From Neisseria subflava (GTDB lineage: Bacteria; Pseudomonadota; Gammaproteobacteria; Burkholderiales; Neisseriaceae), in contig NZ_CP073115.1 of the NCBI RefSeq assembly GCF_024205705.1, forward strand, positions 930,001 to 994,000: DNA of 64,000 nt, in the 5' to 3' direction. The notes below the pieces were generated by a model. That model did no database searches. It was not told the origin of the DNA and was given only the letters and a program-made list of their open reading frames with translations. Of this stretch, positions 52,078 to 59,676 are shown piece by piece (the first letter of the stretch is position 1; each line of letters starts with the position of its first letter). A program made the translations under genes and the position numbers.

Positions 52078-53061
52078 ATGGCCGCTTATGACAGTTTAAT
52101 GGTGTTTACCGGTAATGCAAATCCGGAATTGGCGCAACGCGTTGTCAAACATTTGGATATTTCACTCGGTGAAGCCACCGTTTCCAAATTCTCTGATGGC
52201 GAAGTAGCCATTGAACTGTTGGAAAATGTGCGTGGTCGCGATGTGTTTATTTTGCAACCTACCTGTGCGCCAACCAATGACAACCTGATGGAAATTTTGA
52301 CTATGGCCGATGCACTCAAACGTGCTTCTGCCGGTCGTATTACTGCCGCGATTCCTTACTTTGGCTATGCGCGTCAGGATCGCCGTCCTCGCTCTGTTCG
52401 TGTACCGATTTCTGCTAAATTGGTAGCGAATATGTTGTACTCAGCAGGTATCGACCGCGTATTGACTGTTGACTTGCATGCCGATCAAATTCAAGGTTTC
52501 TTCGATATTCCGGTAGATAATATTTATGCTACCCCGATTTTATTGAACGATATTAAACAACAACGTATCGACAATCTGACTGTTGTCAGCCCTGATATCG
52601 GTGGTGTTGTACGTGCACGTGCTGTTGCTAAATCTTTAAATGCTGATTTGGCCATTATTGATAAACGTCGTCCTAAAGCCAACGTGGCTGAAGTGATGAA
52701 TATTATTGGTGATATTCAAGGCCGTACTTGCTTAATCGTAGATGATATGATCGATACGGCAAATACTTTGTGTAAAGCGGCTGTTGCCCTGAAAGAGCGC
52801 GGTGCGGATCGTGTACTGGCATACGCCAGCCATGCAGTATTCTCTGGCGAAGCAGTGAATAGAATTGCTTCTTCCGAAATTGACCAAGTAGTTGTGACAG
52901 ATACGATTCCGTTGTCTGAAGCAGCTAAAAAATGTGAACGCATCCGTCAAGTTACCATTGCCGGTTTGCTGGCTGAAACGGTACGCCGTATCAGCAATGA
53001 AGAATCCGTCTCATATCTTTTCAATGAGGATGTGATGACTGGCGGCATGTTGCTGCCATAA
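52078..53061 (+). CDS. prs: Ribose-phosphate pyrophosphokinase (PRPP synthase)
   Basis: Makes PRPP for nucleotides, histidine and tryptophan. 327 residues from MAAYDSLMVFTGN. Motifs: YFGYARQDRRPRSVRVPISA, DLHADQIQGFF and the PRPP loop VDDMIDTANTLC. The start at 52078 is chosen because it is the usual one in Neisseria; an in-frame ATG at 52036 with its own GGGAAG would add 14 residues (MFSARKSNLESGED). It is transcribed from downstream of the tRNA terminator. Confidence 0.95.
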   Translation: MAAYDSLMVFTGNANPELAQRVVKHLDISLGEATVSKFSDGEVAIELLENVRGRDVFILQPTCAPTNDNLMEILTMADALKRASAGRITAAIPYFGYARQDRRPRSVRVPISAKLVANMLYSAGIDRVLTVDLHADQIQGFFDIPVDNIYATPILLNDIKQQRIDNLTVVSPDIGGVVRARAVAKSLNADLAIIDKRRPKANVAEVMNIIGDIQGRTCLIVDDMIDTANTLCKAAVALKERGADRVLAYASHAVFSGEAVNRIASSEIDQVVVTDTIPLSEAAKKCERIRQVTIAGLLAETVRRISNEESVSYLFNEDVMTGGMLLP

Positions 53062-53126
53062 CCCGATGTCGTCTTAAGCTGGTCGCGGCCGATGACGACG
53101 ATTTTATCTAAATTGGAGTATTAAAC

Positions 53127-53699
53127 ATGACTTACGAAATTCAAGCCTCTGTTCGCGAAGCCCAAGGCACTGGTGCGAGCCGCCGCCTGCGTCGCGAAGG
53201 CCAAATCCCTGGCATTCTGTACGGTGAAGGTCAAGAGCCTGTTGCTATCGCTGTAGACCACAAAACTGTATTCTACGCATTAGAAAAAGAATCTTTCCAT
53301 ACTGCTTTGATTAAACTGTCTTTGAACGCTGAAACTAAAGACGTTATCGTGCGTGACTTCCAAATGCACCCATTCCGTCGCGAAGTTCAACACATCGACT
53401 TCCAAGCTGTAAAAGCTGATCAACCTGTACGTATCCGCGTTCCTCTGCACATTGTTAACGCTGAAAACTCTCAAGCTGTTAAATTGCAAGGTGGCCGCGT
53501 ATCTCTGTTGAACACTTCTGTTGAAGTAGTTGCTTTGCCTGCAAACATTCCTGCTTTCTTGGAGCTGGATTGTGCATCAGTAGTTGCCGGCGACATTCTG
53601 CACTTGTCAGACATCAAATTGCCAGAAGGTGTTGAAAGCGTTTCTCTGAAACGTAACGAAAACCTGGCTGTTGCTACTGTTACCGGTAAAAAACGCTAA
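53127..53699 (+). CDS. rplY: Ribosomal protein bL25 (CTC form)
   Basis: A 190-residue 5S-rRNA-binding ribosomal protein, long type with the C-terminal CTC/TL5 domain. N-terminal bL25 part: GTGASRRLRREGQIPGILYG. The central HPFRREVQHIDFQAVKADQ and the C-terminal beta domain follow. Genes prs and rplY are often adjacent; here 65 bases apart. Its codons are strongly T/C biased, as in highly expressed genes. Confidence 0.96.
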   Translation: MTYEIQASVREAQGTGASRRLRREGQIPGILYGEGQEPVAIAVDHKTVFYALEKESFHTALIKLSLNAETKDVIVRDFQMHPFRREVQHIDFQAVKADQPVRIRVPLHIVNAENSQAVKLQGGRVSLLNTSVEVVALPANIPAFLELDCASVVAGDILHLSDIKLPEGVESVSLKRNENLAVATVTGKKR

Positions 53700-53716
53700 T
53701 CGGTAGTCAATATAAG

Positions 53717-53748
53717 AAAACCGTATCAGATTTATCTGATACGGTTTT
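53717..53748. terminator. Terminator between rplY and hscB
   Basis: AAAACCGTATCAGA pairs with TCTGATACGGTTTTT over a TTTA loop. It serves rplY and probably hscB from the opposite side. Confidence 0.9.
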
Positions 53749-53807
53749 TGTTTTGTATATAAAATCATTTGCTATAAAACTTGGGTAAACGTAACAGCAT
53801 ATGTACC

Positions 53808-54308
53808 TTATAAGATTGAAGCAATTTCATTGCGAAGTTTATTAAGAAAGCGTCCATGCCGTACCCATTGTGCAGCCGATTCATAATCCTGCTGTTTAAA
53901 TGCTTGTTGCAAATCTTGATATAGATTGCTTTGTGTATTTTGGATTTCTTGATCCAATGCTCGGATGGCATCATGGTTTTGTTCCATCTGGGCATCAATT
54001 AATGTTTCCCGCCATTCCATTTGCTGCATGAGGAATTCTGGTGAAAACGAAGTATGTTCGGGTGCGTCAGTATCGATACCTCGCATTTTCAACAGGTATG
54101 CAGCACGGTCAATGGGATTTTTTAAGGTACGGTAGGCATCGTTGATGGTGGACGACATCATCACAGCCTGTTTTTGCTCGAAGGCTGATGCTGAAGCGAA
54201 TTTGTCGGGATGGAAGTGGGCAGCCAAGGCGCGGTAGGTTTGATCCAAGTTTTCGGCGTCGATATTGAAAGCGGGTTCAAGCTGGAAGAGTGTGAAATAT
54301 TGAGACAT
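53808..54308 (-). CDS. hscB: Fe-S assembly co-chaperone HscB
   Basis: A J-domain protein that delivers IscU to HscA for cluster transfer. 166 residues. HPD motif in ALAAHFHPDKFAS (about 31-43), then EQKQAVMMSSTINDAYRTLKNPIDRAAYLL, the HscB J-domain end. C-terminal three-helix bundle is normal. hscA and fdx are not in the window. Confidence 0.93.
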   Translation of the reverse strand: MSQYFTLFQLEPAFNIDAENLDQTYRALAAHFHPDKFASASAFEQKQAVMMSSTINDAYRTLKNPIDRAAYLLKMRGIDTDAPEHTSFSPEFLMQQMEWRETLIDAQMEQNHDAIRALDQEIQNTQSNLYQDLQQAFKQQDYESAAQWVRHGRFLNKLRNEIASIL

Positions 54309-54390
54309 GGCGGGATAATTAATGTGAAATTTTCGGCAGAAGCCTGATTTTGCCTTATAATCCGCTAATTCTTAACCCAAAGGACTGAAT

Positions 54391-54612
54391 ATGAGCAATA
54401 AAGTGCAACACAATAAAGGCAAAATACGCGACAATGCTTTAAAAGCTTTAGTGAAATCCGATTTGTTCCGACACAAGGTAGAACGGAAAAGAAAAGGCAA
54501 AGGCAGCTACAACAGGCAGGAAGCGAAAAAATGGCGGGACGGTTTTGATACTGTCCCGCCATTTTTATGTCTTAAACGTGGAAGCTCTCGCCGCAGCCGC
54601 AAGAGTCTTTGA
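54391..54612 (+). CDS. arfA: Alternative ribosome-rescue factor ArfA, probably from non-stop mRNA
   Basis: A 73-codon frame. VQHNKGKIRDNALKALVKSD, LFRHKVERKRKGKGSY match ArfA, which frees stalled ribosomes by recruiting release factor 2. The reading frame continues through a strong terminator hairpin at 54527-54566, so mRNA probably ends near codon 55-58 without a stop; residues after about 50 may not be made or are cleaved. In E. coli arfA is regulated in exactly this way: the truncated message is normally degraded through tmRNA, and ArfA accumulates only when tmRNA fails. Start has AAAGG 7 bases before the ATG. Convergent with iscA. Confidence 0.85.
   Translation: MSNKVQHNKGKIRDNALKALVKSDLFRHKVERKRKGKGSYNRQEAKKWRDGFDTVPPFLCLKRGSSRRSRKSL
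54527..54566. terminator. Terminator hairpin inside the arfA frame
   Basis: AAAAATGGCGGGAC (54527-54540) pairs with GTCCCGCCATTTTT (54553-54566) over a 12-base loop. It lies before the arfA stop codon and also 5 bases beyond the iscA stop, so it serves as terminator in both directions. Confidence 0.9.
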
Positions 54613-54892
54613 CATTCGGGTTTTCAAATTTGAAACCTTCCTGCAAACCTTCTTTGGTGTAATCGACTTGAGTGCCGTCCAGATAAACCAAGCTTTTCGG
54701 GTCGATATAAATGCGCGCGCCGTGTTCTTCAAAAATCAGGTCGTCCTCGTTCGCTTCATCGACAAATTCAAGGTTGTATGCCATACCTGAGCAGCCGCTG
54801 GTTTTCACACCTAAGCGTACGCCCAAGCCTTTGCCGCGTTTGGTCAGGTAATTGTTGATGTATTTGGCTGCATTTTCTGTGATGGTAATCAT
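54572..54892 (-). CDS. iscA: Fe-S cluster carrier IscA/ErpA-type
   Basis: A 106-residue A-type carrier. The three ligand cysteines are in GVKTSGCSGMAYNLEF (about residue 35) and KDSCGCGESFHV (last two). ATG at 54892 (MITITENAAKYINNYL) is taken as start; 7 more residues are possible. It is separated from iscU by about 780 bases with a remnant, a DksA-type gene and a terminator, so it may be transcribed on its own. Confidence 0.92.
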   Translation of the reverse strand: MITITENAAKYINNYLTKRGKGLGVRLGVKTSGCSGMAYNLEFVDEANEDDLIFEEHGARIYIDPKSLVYLDGTQVDYTKEGLQEGFKFENPNVKDSCGCGESFHV

Positions 54893-54940
54893 GCTTCTTT
54901 CCTCATTTCGCAATTATTTTCTGTTTTGCCTGCTTTTTTA

Positions 54941-54976
54941 TTTCAGACGGCATCTTGATTATCAGGCCGTCTGAAA
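54941..54976. terminator. DUS hairpin upstream of iscA (mixed AT/AG copies)
   Basis: TTTCAGACGGCAT (54941-54953, the AT form) and TCAGGCCGTCTGAAA (to 54976, AG form) pair with one mismatch. Located 50 bases upstream of the iscA start codon; it should stop transcripts coming from iscU. Confidence 0.65.
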
Positions 54977-55045
54977 ACGCTGTTTTGCCCACTCTATTGC
55001 GGCGGCAATGGCAGCTTTAGCCTGCGAACTGTTTCTCCAACAGGT

Positions 55046-55195
55046 CTAGCCGGTCAATTTTGCGCCTTGTTCCAAAATGTCTTCCAAATCCGCTGCCGCC
55101 AGCGTGGCAACATCATCCAAACCCATTTGCTGCAAACGCTGCAATACGGTTTTGCCTATGCCTTTGACAGTAGAAGAAATCAGGCTTCTTCTTGG
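55046..55195 (-). pseudogene. Remnant of a helix-hairpin-helix protein
   Basis: An open frame without start codon between stops at 55196-55198 and 55046-55048 gives LISSTVKGIGKTVLQRLQQM and GLDDVATLAAADLEDILEQG, typical of a helix-hairpin-helix DNA-binding domain (GIGKT... LAAAD). Reading on, the frame is broken by TAG, while further matching sequence (AAIAAAIEWAKQRF) continues out of frame. It looks like the degraded C-terminal end of such a gene. Confidence 0.4.
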
Positions 55196-55404
55196 CTAAG
55201 TATAGTTTTTTCGTGTAGGCGTCTGTAAAGTTTAGCTAGGATGCAGTCTGCCTGAAACCATCGGGCTGAGAGAGAGCAAGCACGACATGGATGTTGGCGA
55301 GGCGTGTCAGACCCTTGTTTTCCAGTCACTTGCAGTGCCTTCAGCATAAATAGTATCCACTGAGACAAAGCTTAAGGATACGCCTAGCAATACTTTCAAG
55401 CAGC
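55196..55404. other. Gap without recognised gene between remnant and zinc-finger gene
   Basis: About 200 bases. A 62-residue minus frame (55180-55368, MSQWILFMLKALQVTGKQGS...) exists with a signal of no known family, and its C-terminal end overlaps the remnant; codon use is unremarkable. Nothing else is recognised. Confidence 0.3.
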
Positions 55405-55671
55405 CTATTTCAACTGGCTGTCCTTACTGCCACGCCGGTTGTAGGCGTAGTGGAATTGCTGTTGCTTGTCCGCTTCTTCTTGGCAGGCAATACACAACTG
55501 CACGCCGGGTAGAGCGCGACGGCGGGCTTCGGGAATCGGCTCGCCGCATTCCACACATTTACGGGCGCTTTCGCCGGAGGGCAGGTTTTGCCGGGCAGAG
55601 GCCAGCGCATCGTCCAAATTGGCGTCGATTTGCGCCTGTTCCGCGCCGTCAGGCGCCCAGCCGCCAGCCAT
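55405..55671 (-). CDS. TraR/DksA-type C4 zinc-finger protein
   Basis: An 88-residue protein. The four-cysteine zinc finger CVECGEPIPEARRRALPG and LCIACQEEADKQQQF (residues about 38-68) is of the DksA/TraR type; the N-terminal part is a short helical region. Such small proteins may bind RNA polymerase's secondary channel, though this form lacks the full coiled coil with the DksA acidic tip. It lies 1 base from the iscU stop codon, so it is in the isc transcript. Confidence 0.82.
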   Translation of the reverse strand: MAGGWAPDGAEQAQIDANLDDALASARQNLPSGESARKCVECGEPIPEARRRALPGVQLCIACQEEADKQQQFHYAYNRRGSKDSQLK

Positions 55672-55672
55672 G

Positions 55673-56056
55673 TTATACGCCTTTTTTCTTTTTGTAGTCC
55701 GCCACAGCGGCTTTTACCGCATCTTCAGCCAAGATGGAGCAGTGGATTTTTACCGGTGGCAGTTCCAATTCTTCAGCGATTTCGCTGTTTTTTATTGCCA
55801 GCGCGTCATCCAGGCTTTTGCCTTTGACCCACTCGGTAATCAGGCTGGAAGAAGCGATGGCAGAGCCGCAGCCGTAAGTTTTGAATTTGGCGTCTTCGAT
55901 GATGCCTTCGTCGTTCACTTTGATTTGCAGGCGCATCACGTCGCCGCAAGCCGGCGCGCCGACCATGCCGGTGCCGACAGACTCTTCGTCTTTGTCGAAA
56001 GTACCGACATTGCGGGGGTTTTCATAGTGGTCGATTACTTTATCGCTGTATGCCAT
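55673..56056 (-). CDS. iscU: Fe-S cluster scaffold IscU
   Basis: The scaffold on which IscS builds [2Fe-2S] clusters. 127 residues. Three ligand Cys: GMVGAPACGDVMRLQ, FKTYGCGSAIASSSLITEW and KIHCSILAEDAVKAAV. LPPVKIHC is the HscA-recognition LPPVK. It is preceded by the 42-residue ORF and iscS. Confidence 0.96.
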   Translation of the reverse strand: MAYSDKVIDHYENPRNVGTFDKDEESVGTGMVGAPACGDVMRLQIKVNDEGIIEDAKFKTYGCGSAIASSSLITEWVKGKSLDDALAIKNSEIAEELELPPVKIHCSILAEDAVKAAVADYKKKKGV

Positions 56057-56124
56057 GATGTGGTTTCCTTTGTGTTTTTAGTGGTGTAAATGGTTTGTTT
56101 ACGAATATTCAGACGGCCTGAAGT

Positions 56125-56253
56125 TTAGATTTTGCACGCGCCGCCTTCGCAGCCGTCATCATTCTCTGAATCAACGCCGCCTTCTACGGTAACGCCGTCA
56201 AAATCTTCAAGCAGGTTGTCGAGGTTGTCGAGGTCGAGATCTTGTTCGTCCAT
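56125..56253 (-). CDS. Small acidic cysteine protein between iscS and iscU
   Basis: A 42-residue frame, MDEQDLDLDNLDNLLEDF, then VTVEGG and the end DDGCEGGACKI. It is strongly acidic (about 14 Asp/Glu), with two cysteines in CEGGAC at the C-terminus. It sits between iscS and iscU on the same strand, where most bacteria have nothing. It resembles no known Isc protein; the Cys pair could carry metal or sulfur. Too short for many ORF finders. The frame is clean and the composition is unlike chance. Confidence 0.6.
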   Translation of the reverse strand: MDEQDLDLDNLDNLLEDFDGVTVEGGVDSENDDGCEGGACKI

Positions 56254-56318
56254 AGTTTATGTCTTTAATTTGAAAGTTATGCCTTAGTGGGCTAGGAGAT
56301 TAAATAAGATCTATATAT

Positions 56319-56355
56319 AGGTCGTCTGAAAATTGTATTGATTTTCAGACGGCCT
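56319..56355. terminator. DUS hairpin after iscS, one mucosa-type arm
   Basis: AGGTCGTCTGAA (56319-56330) faces TTCAGACGGCCT (56344-56355); the T-G mismatch reduces the stem by one pair. Lies just downstream of iscS (15 bases), within the isc operon. Confidence 0.6.
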
Positions 56356-56369
56356 TTTATAAATGCGGA

Positions 56370-57584
56370 TTAATGCGCCGCCCATTCAATCGAGTTCAAA
56401 TCGATACCTTCTTTAAACATTTCCCACAGCGGCGACAGTTCGCGCAGTTTGCCGATTTTGGATTTGATCAGTTCTGCAGCGAATTGCACTTCTTCTTCGG
56501 TGGTCATGCGGCCGAAGGTGATGCGCAGGGAAGAGTGTGCCAATTCGTCGTTGCGGCCGAGTGCGCGTAAAACGTAGCTTGGCTCAAGGCTGGCAGAAGT
56601 ACAGGCGGAGCCGCTGGATACGGCGAGTTCTTTGACTGCCATAATCAGGCTTTCGCCTTCGACGAAGTTGAAGCTGACGTTCAGGTTGTTTGGAGCGCGG
56701 TGTTCGAGGTCGCCGTTGATGTAGACTTCTTCGATGCCTTCGATACCTTTGAGGAAGATATCGCGCAGTTTCAAGTAGTGCGCAGTATCTTGTGCCAATT
56801 CTTCTTTGGCAATGCGGAAGGCTTCGCCCATACCGACAATTTGGTGGGTCGGCAATGTGCCGGAACGGAAACCGCGCTCGTGGCCGCCGCCGTGCATTTG
56901 GGCTTCGAGGCGGACGCGTGGTTTACGGCGTACATACAGGGCGCCGATGCCTTTAGGGCCGTATACTTTGTGGCCGGACATGGACAACAAATCAACTTTG
57001 GCGGCTTCAACGTCGACAGGTACTTTGCCGCATGCTTGTGCTGCGTCAACGTGGAAAATAATTTTACGTTCGCGGCAGATTTCTCCGATGGCAGGAATAT
57101 CTTGAACCACGCCGATTTCGTTGTTTACCCACATTACGGAAATGAGGATGGTGTCTTCGCGGATGGCGGCTTTCAGTACGTCTAAATCAACCAAACCGTT
57201 TTCTTGTACGTCCAGATAAGTCACTTCATAACCTTGGCGTTCGAGTTCGCGCATGGTGTCGAGTACGGCTTTGTGCTCGGTTTTTACGGTGATGAGGTGG
57301 TTGCCTTTGGATTTGTAGAAGTGGGCCGCGCCTTTGATGGCGAGGTTGTTGGACTCGGTTGCGCCGCTGGTGAAAACAATTTCTTTAGAGTCGGCGTTAA
57401 TCAGGGCTGCGATGTCTGCACGTGCTTTTTCTACGGCTTCTTCTGCTTCCCAACCGAAGCTATGGCTGTTGGAGGCTGGGTTGCCGAAAATATCGGACAG
57501 GTAGGGAATCATTTTTTCGGCAACGCGGCGGTCAACGGGAGTGGTGGCGGCGTAGTCGAGGTATACGGGGGTTTTGACGGTCAT
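56370..57584 (-). CDS. iscS: Cysteine desulfurase IscS
   Basis: Provides sulfur from cysteine for clusters and tRNA thiolation. 404 residues, as E. coli IscS. PLP lysine in LLSMSGHKVYGPKGIGALYV, active-site Cys in VSSGSACTSASLEPSYVLRA. Start 57584 (MTVKTPVYLDYAATTP) is the family start. iscR lies upstream by 51 bases. Confidence 0.96.
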   Translation of the reverse strand: MTVKTPVYLDYAATTPVDRRVAEKMIPYLSDIFGNPASNSHSFGWEAEEAVEKARADIAALINADSKEIVFTSGATESNNLAIKGAAHFYKSKGNHLITVKTEHKAVLDTMRELERQGYEVTYLDVQENGLVDLDVLKAAIREDTILISVMWVNNEIGVVQDIPAIGEICRERKIIFHVDAAQACGKVPVDVEAAKVDLLSMSGHKVYGPKGIGALYVRRKPRVRLEAQMHGGGHERGFRSGTLPTHQIVGMGEAFRIAKEELAQDTAHYLKLRDIFLKGIEGIEEVYINGDLEHRAPNNLNVSFNFVEGESLIMAVKELAVSSGSACTSASLEPSYVLRALGRNDELAHSSLRITFGRMTTEEEVQFAAELIKSKIGKLRELSPLWEMFKEGIDLNSIEWAAH

Positions 57585-57635
57585 GGTTTGCTCTTTCGTT
57601 TGGTCATCTGCCTGCGGTCTATGCCGCAAGTCGGT

Positions 57636-58082
57636 TTAATGAATGTGTGTAAAGGTAACGACATGACTGCTGTCGCTGCAGTTTTTTTGTTCAATGATGC
57701 TTTGCAGCGTAACGCCGCTGAGGTAATCATTGATGGTTTTGTTTAAGTTTTCCCAAAGGTCATGGGTCAGGCAGGGGGCGCCGTGGTGGCAGTTTGCTTT
57801 GCTGCCGCATTGTGTGGCATCCAGTCGGTCTTCGGCTGCGGAGATGATTTGTGCAATATTGATTTGCTCGGCGGGTGCGGCAAGGATGTAGCCTCCGCCG
57901 GGGCCGCGTAGGCTTTCAACCAATCCGGCACGGCGCAGTTTGCTGAATAATTGTTCGAGGTAGGAAAGCGATATGCTTTGTCGTTCGCTGATGGCACTGA
58001 GTTTGACAGCGCCAGTTTGCGCGTTCATCGCCAAATCTATCATGGCGGTTACTGCAAATCGCCCTTTGGTAGTCAGTCTCAT
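57636..58082 (-). CDS. iscR: Fe-S-sensing regulator IscR
   Basis: Rrf2-family repressor that senses cluster supply. 148 residues. Winged-helix domain MRLTTKGRFAVTAMIDLAMN, SISLSYLEQLFSKLRRAGLV; three Cys and a His in CGSKANCHHGAPC bind the [2Fe-2S] cluster. First gene of the isc operon. Confidence 0.96.
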   Translation of the reverse strand: MRLTTKGRFAVTAMIDLAMNAQTGAVKLSAISERQSISLSYLEQLFSKLRRAGLVESLRGPGGGYILAAPAEQINIAQIISAAEDRLDATQCGSKANCHHGAPCLTHDLWENLNKTINDYLSGVTLQSIIEQKNCSDSSHVVTFTHIH

Positions 58083-58121
58083 GGTGTGGTTGCCTGTGTG
58101 GGCGTTTTTATTAGTGGGGGA

Positions 58122-58150
58122 ATTGTCTAATATCTGAGTGTTTCAGTCAA
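58122..58150 (-). promoter_or_regulatory. iscR promoter
   Basis: On the minus strand TTGACT (58150-58145) and GACAAT (58127-58122) are 17 bases apart, a good sigma-70 promoter about 40 bases before iscR. The -35 region, TTGACTGAAACACTC, resembles an IscR type 1 half-site, so autoregulation is likely. Confidence 0.6.
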
Positions 58151-58441
58151 GTATGTGGTAACTCGGTTTGATTGTTTGTTTAAATGGTAGTATTGGCTGA
58201 TTTTTAAATCGGAAAATATTTTCTTTATTTTTCTGTAATTTGGATTTAAGGCCGTCTGAAAAAAGGCTATCAACCCTACAAATATCAGGGTTAAAATGTT
58301 TTGATTTAATATTGATAGTAATATAGATTATCAAAATTATTCTTAAAATTTAGTTGTTTTGATGGAGTAAAATGAATGAGGCGTTTGAAATGTTCAGACG
58401 GCCTTGACCATCCATCTTTACTTGAACAGAGGCAATCGACA

Positions 58442-59614
58442 ATGAAATGTGATTTAAGCAAAATAACCTGTATCGAAGACTTGCGCCTTGTTGCCAAACG
58501 TAAAATGCCGCGTATGTTTTATGACTATATTGACTCAGGCTCTTGGACGGAAACCACTTATCGTGAAAATACTTCGGATTTTAAAGACATCCGTTTCCGC
58601 CAAAAAGTATTGGTTGATATGGAAGGACGCAGCCTTGAGACCAAAATGATCGGTCAGGATGTGAAAATGCCGGTGGCGATTGCACCGACCGGTTTCACGG
58701 GCATGGCGCACGCCGATGGCGAAATCTTGGCAGCGCGGGCGGCGGAAAAATTCGGTATTCCGTTTACGCTTTCAACCATGTCCATTTGTTCGATTGAAGA
58801 TGTGGCTGAAAACACCAGCGCGCCGTTTTGGTTTCAGCTTTATGTGATGCGCGACCGCGAGTTTATGGAGAACCTGATTAAGCGTGCGAAGGATGCTAAT
58901 TGTTCGGCTTTGGTATTGACCGCCGATTTGCAGGTTTTGGGTCAGCGCCACAAAGACATTAAAAACGGCCTGTCTGCGCCGCCGAAACCGACCATCGCCA
59001 ATTTAATCAATTTGGCGACCAAACCGGAATGGTGTATGAAAATGCTGAACACGGAACGCCGTACCTTCCGCAATATCGTCGGTCATGCGAAAAACGTAGG
59101 CGATTTGTCTTCGCTGTCTTCATGGACTTCCGAACAATTCGACCCGCGCCTGAGCTGGGACGATGTGGCGCGCATTAAGGATTTGTGGGGCGGCAAGCTG
59201 ATTATCAAAGGCATTATGGAACCTGAAGATGCGGAAAAGGCAGCGAAAAGCGGTGCGGACGCATTGGTCGTTTCCAATCATGGCGGTCGTCAGCTTGACG
59301 ATACCGTGTCTGCCATTAAAGCTTTGCCTGATGTGGTTAGCGCAGTGGGCAGCGACATCGAGGTTTGGATGGACAGCGGCATTCGCAGCGGTCAGGATAT
59401 TTTGAAGGCTTGGGCTTTGGGTGCGAAAGGTACGATGATTGGTCGGGCGTTTCTGTATGGTTTGGGTGCGTATGGTGAAGAAGGCGTAACCCGTGCGCTG
59501 GAAATTCTGTATAAAGAAATGGATATTTCCATGGCGTTTACCGGTCATCGCAATATTCAAGATGTGGATTCCAGCATTTTGCGTTCTACGCGTTGGCATC
59601 AAGATGAATTTTAA
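58442..59614 (+). CDS. lldD: L-lactate dehydrogenase (quinone, FMN)
   Basis: A 390-residue FMN-dependent lactate dehydrogenase that feeds electrons to the quinone pool; lactate is a key carbon source of Neisseria. The FMN/active site regions are MPRMFYDYIDSGSWTE, LVVSNHGGRQLDD (catalytic His) and MDSGIRSGQDILKAWALGA. The start at 58442 follows a run of neisserial sequence; the frame upstream to 58376 passes a DUS. Divergent from iscR, as in meningococcus. Confidence 0.94.
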   Translation: MKCDLSKITCIEDLRLVAKRKMPRMFYDYIDSGSWTETTYRENTSDFKDIRFRQKVLVDMEGRSLETKMIGQDVKMPVAIAPTGFTGMAHADGEILAARAAEKFGIPFTLSTMSICSIEDVAENTSAPFWFQLYVMRDREFMENLIKRAKDANCSALVLTADLQVLGQRHKDIKNGLSAPPKPTIANLINLATKPEWCMKMLNTERRTFRNIVGHAKNVGDLSSLSSWTSEQFDPRLSWDDVARIKDLWGGKLIIKGIMEPEDAEKAAKSGADALVVSNHGGRQLDDTVSAIKALPDVVSAVGSDIEVWMDSGIRSGQDILKAWALGAKGTMIGRAFLYGLGAYGEEGVTRALEILYKEMDISMAFTGHRNIQDVDSSILRSTRWHQDEF

Positions 59615-59631
59615 TTTCTGAACATAAGAAA

Positions 59632-59663
59632 AGGCCGTCTGAAATTTTGTTTTCAGACGGCCT
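59632..59663. terminator. DUS hairpin between lldD and dsbD
   Basis: AGGCCGTCTGAA (59632-59643) and TTCAGACGGCCT (59652-59663) followed by TTTTTT, between convergent genes. Confidence 0.85.
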
Positions 59664-59676
59664 TTTTTATAGACAG

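Noticed and set aside
55180..55368. 62-residue minus frame called as a gene
   Set aside because: No ribosome-binding site, no family, and it overlaps the HHH remnant in another frame; kept only as a comment on the gap.
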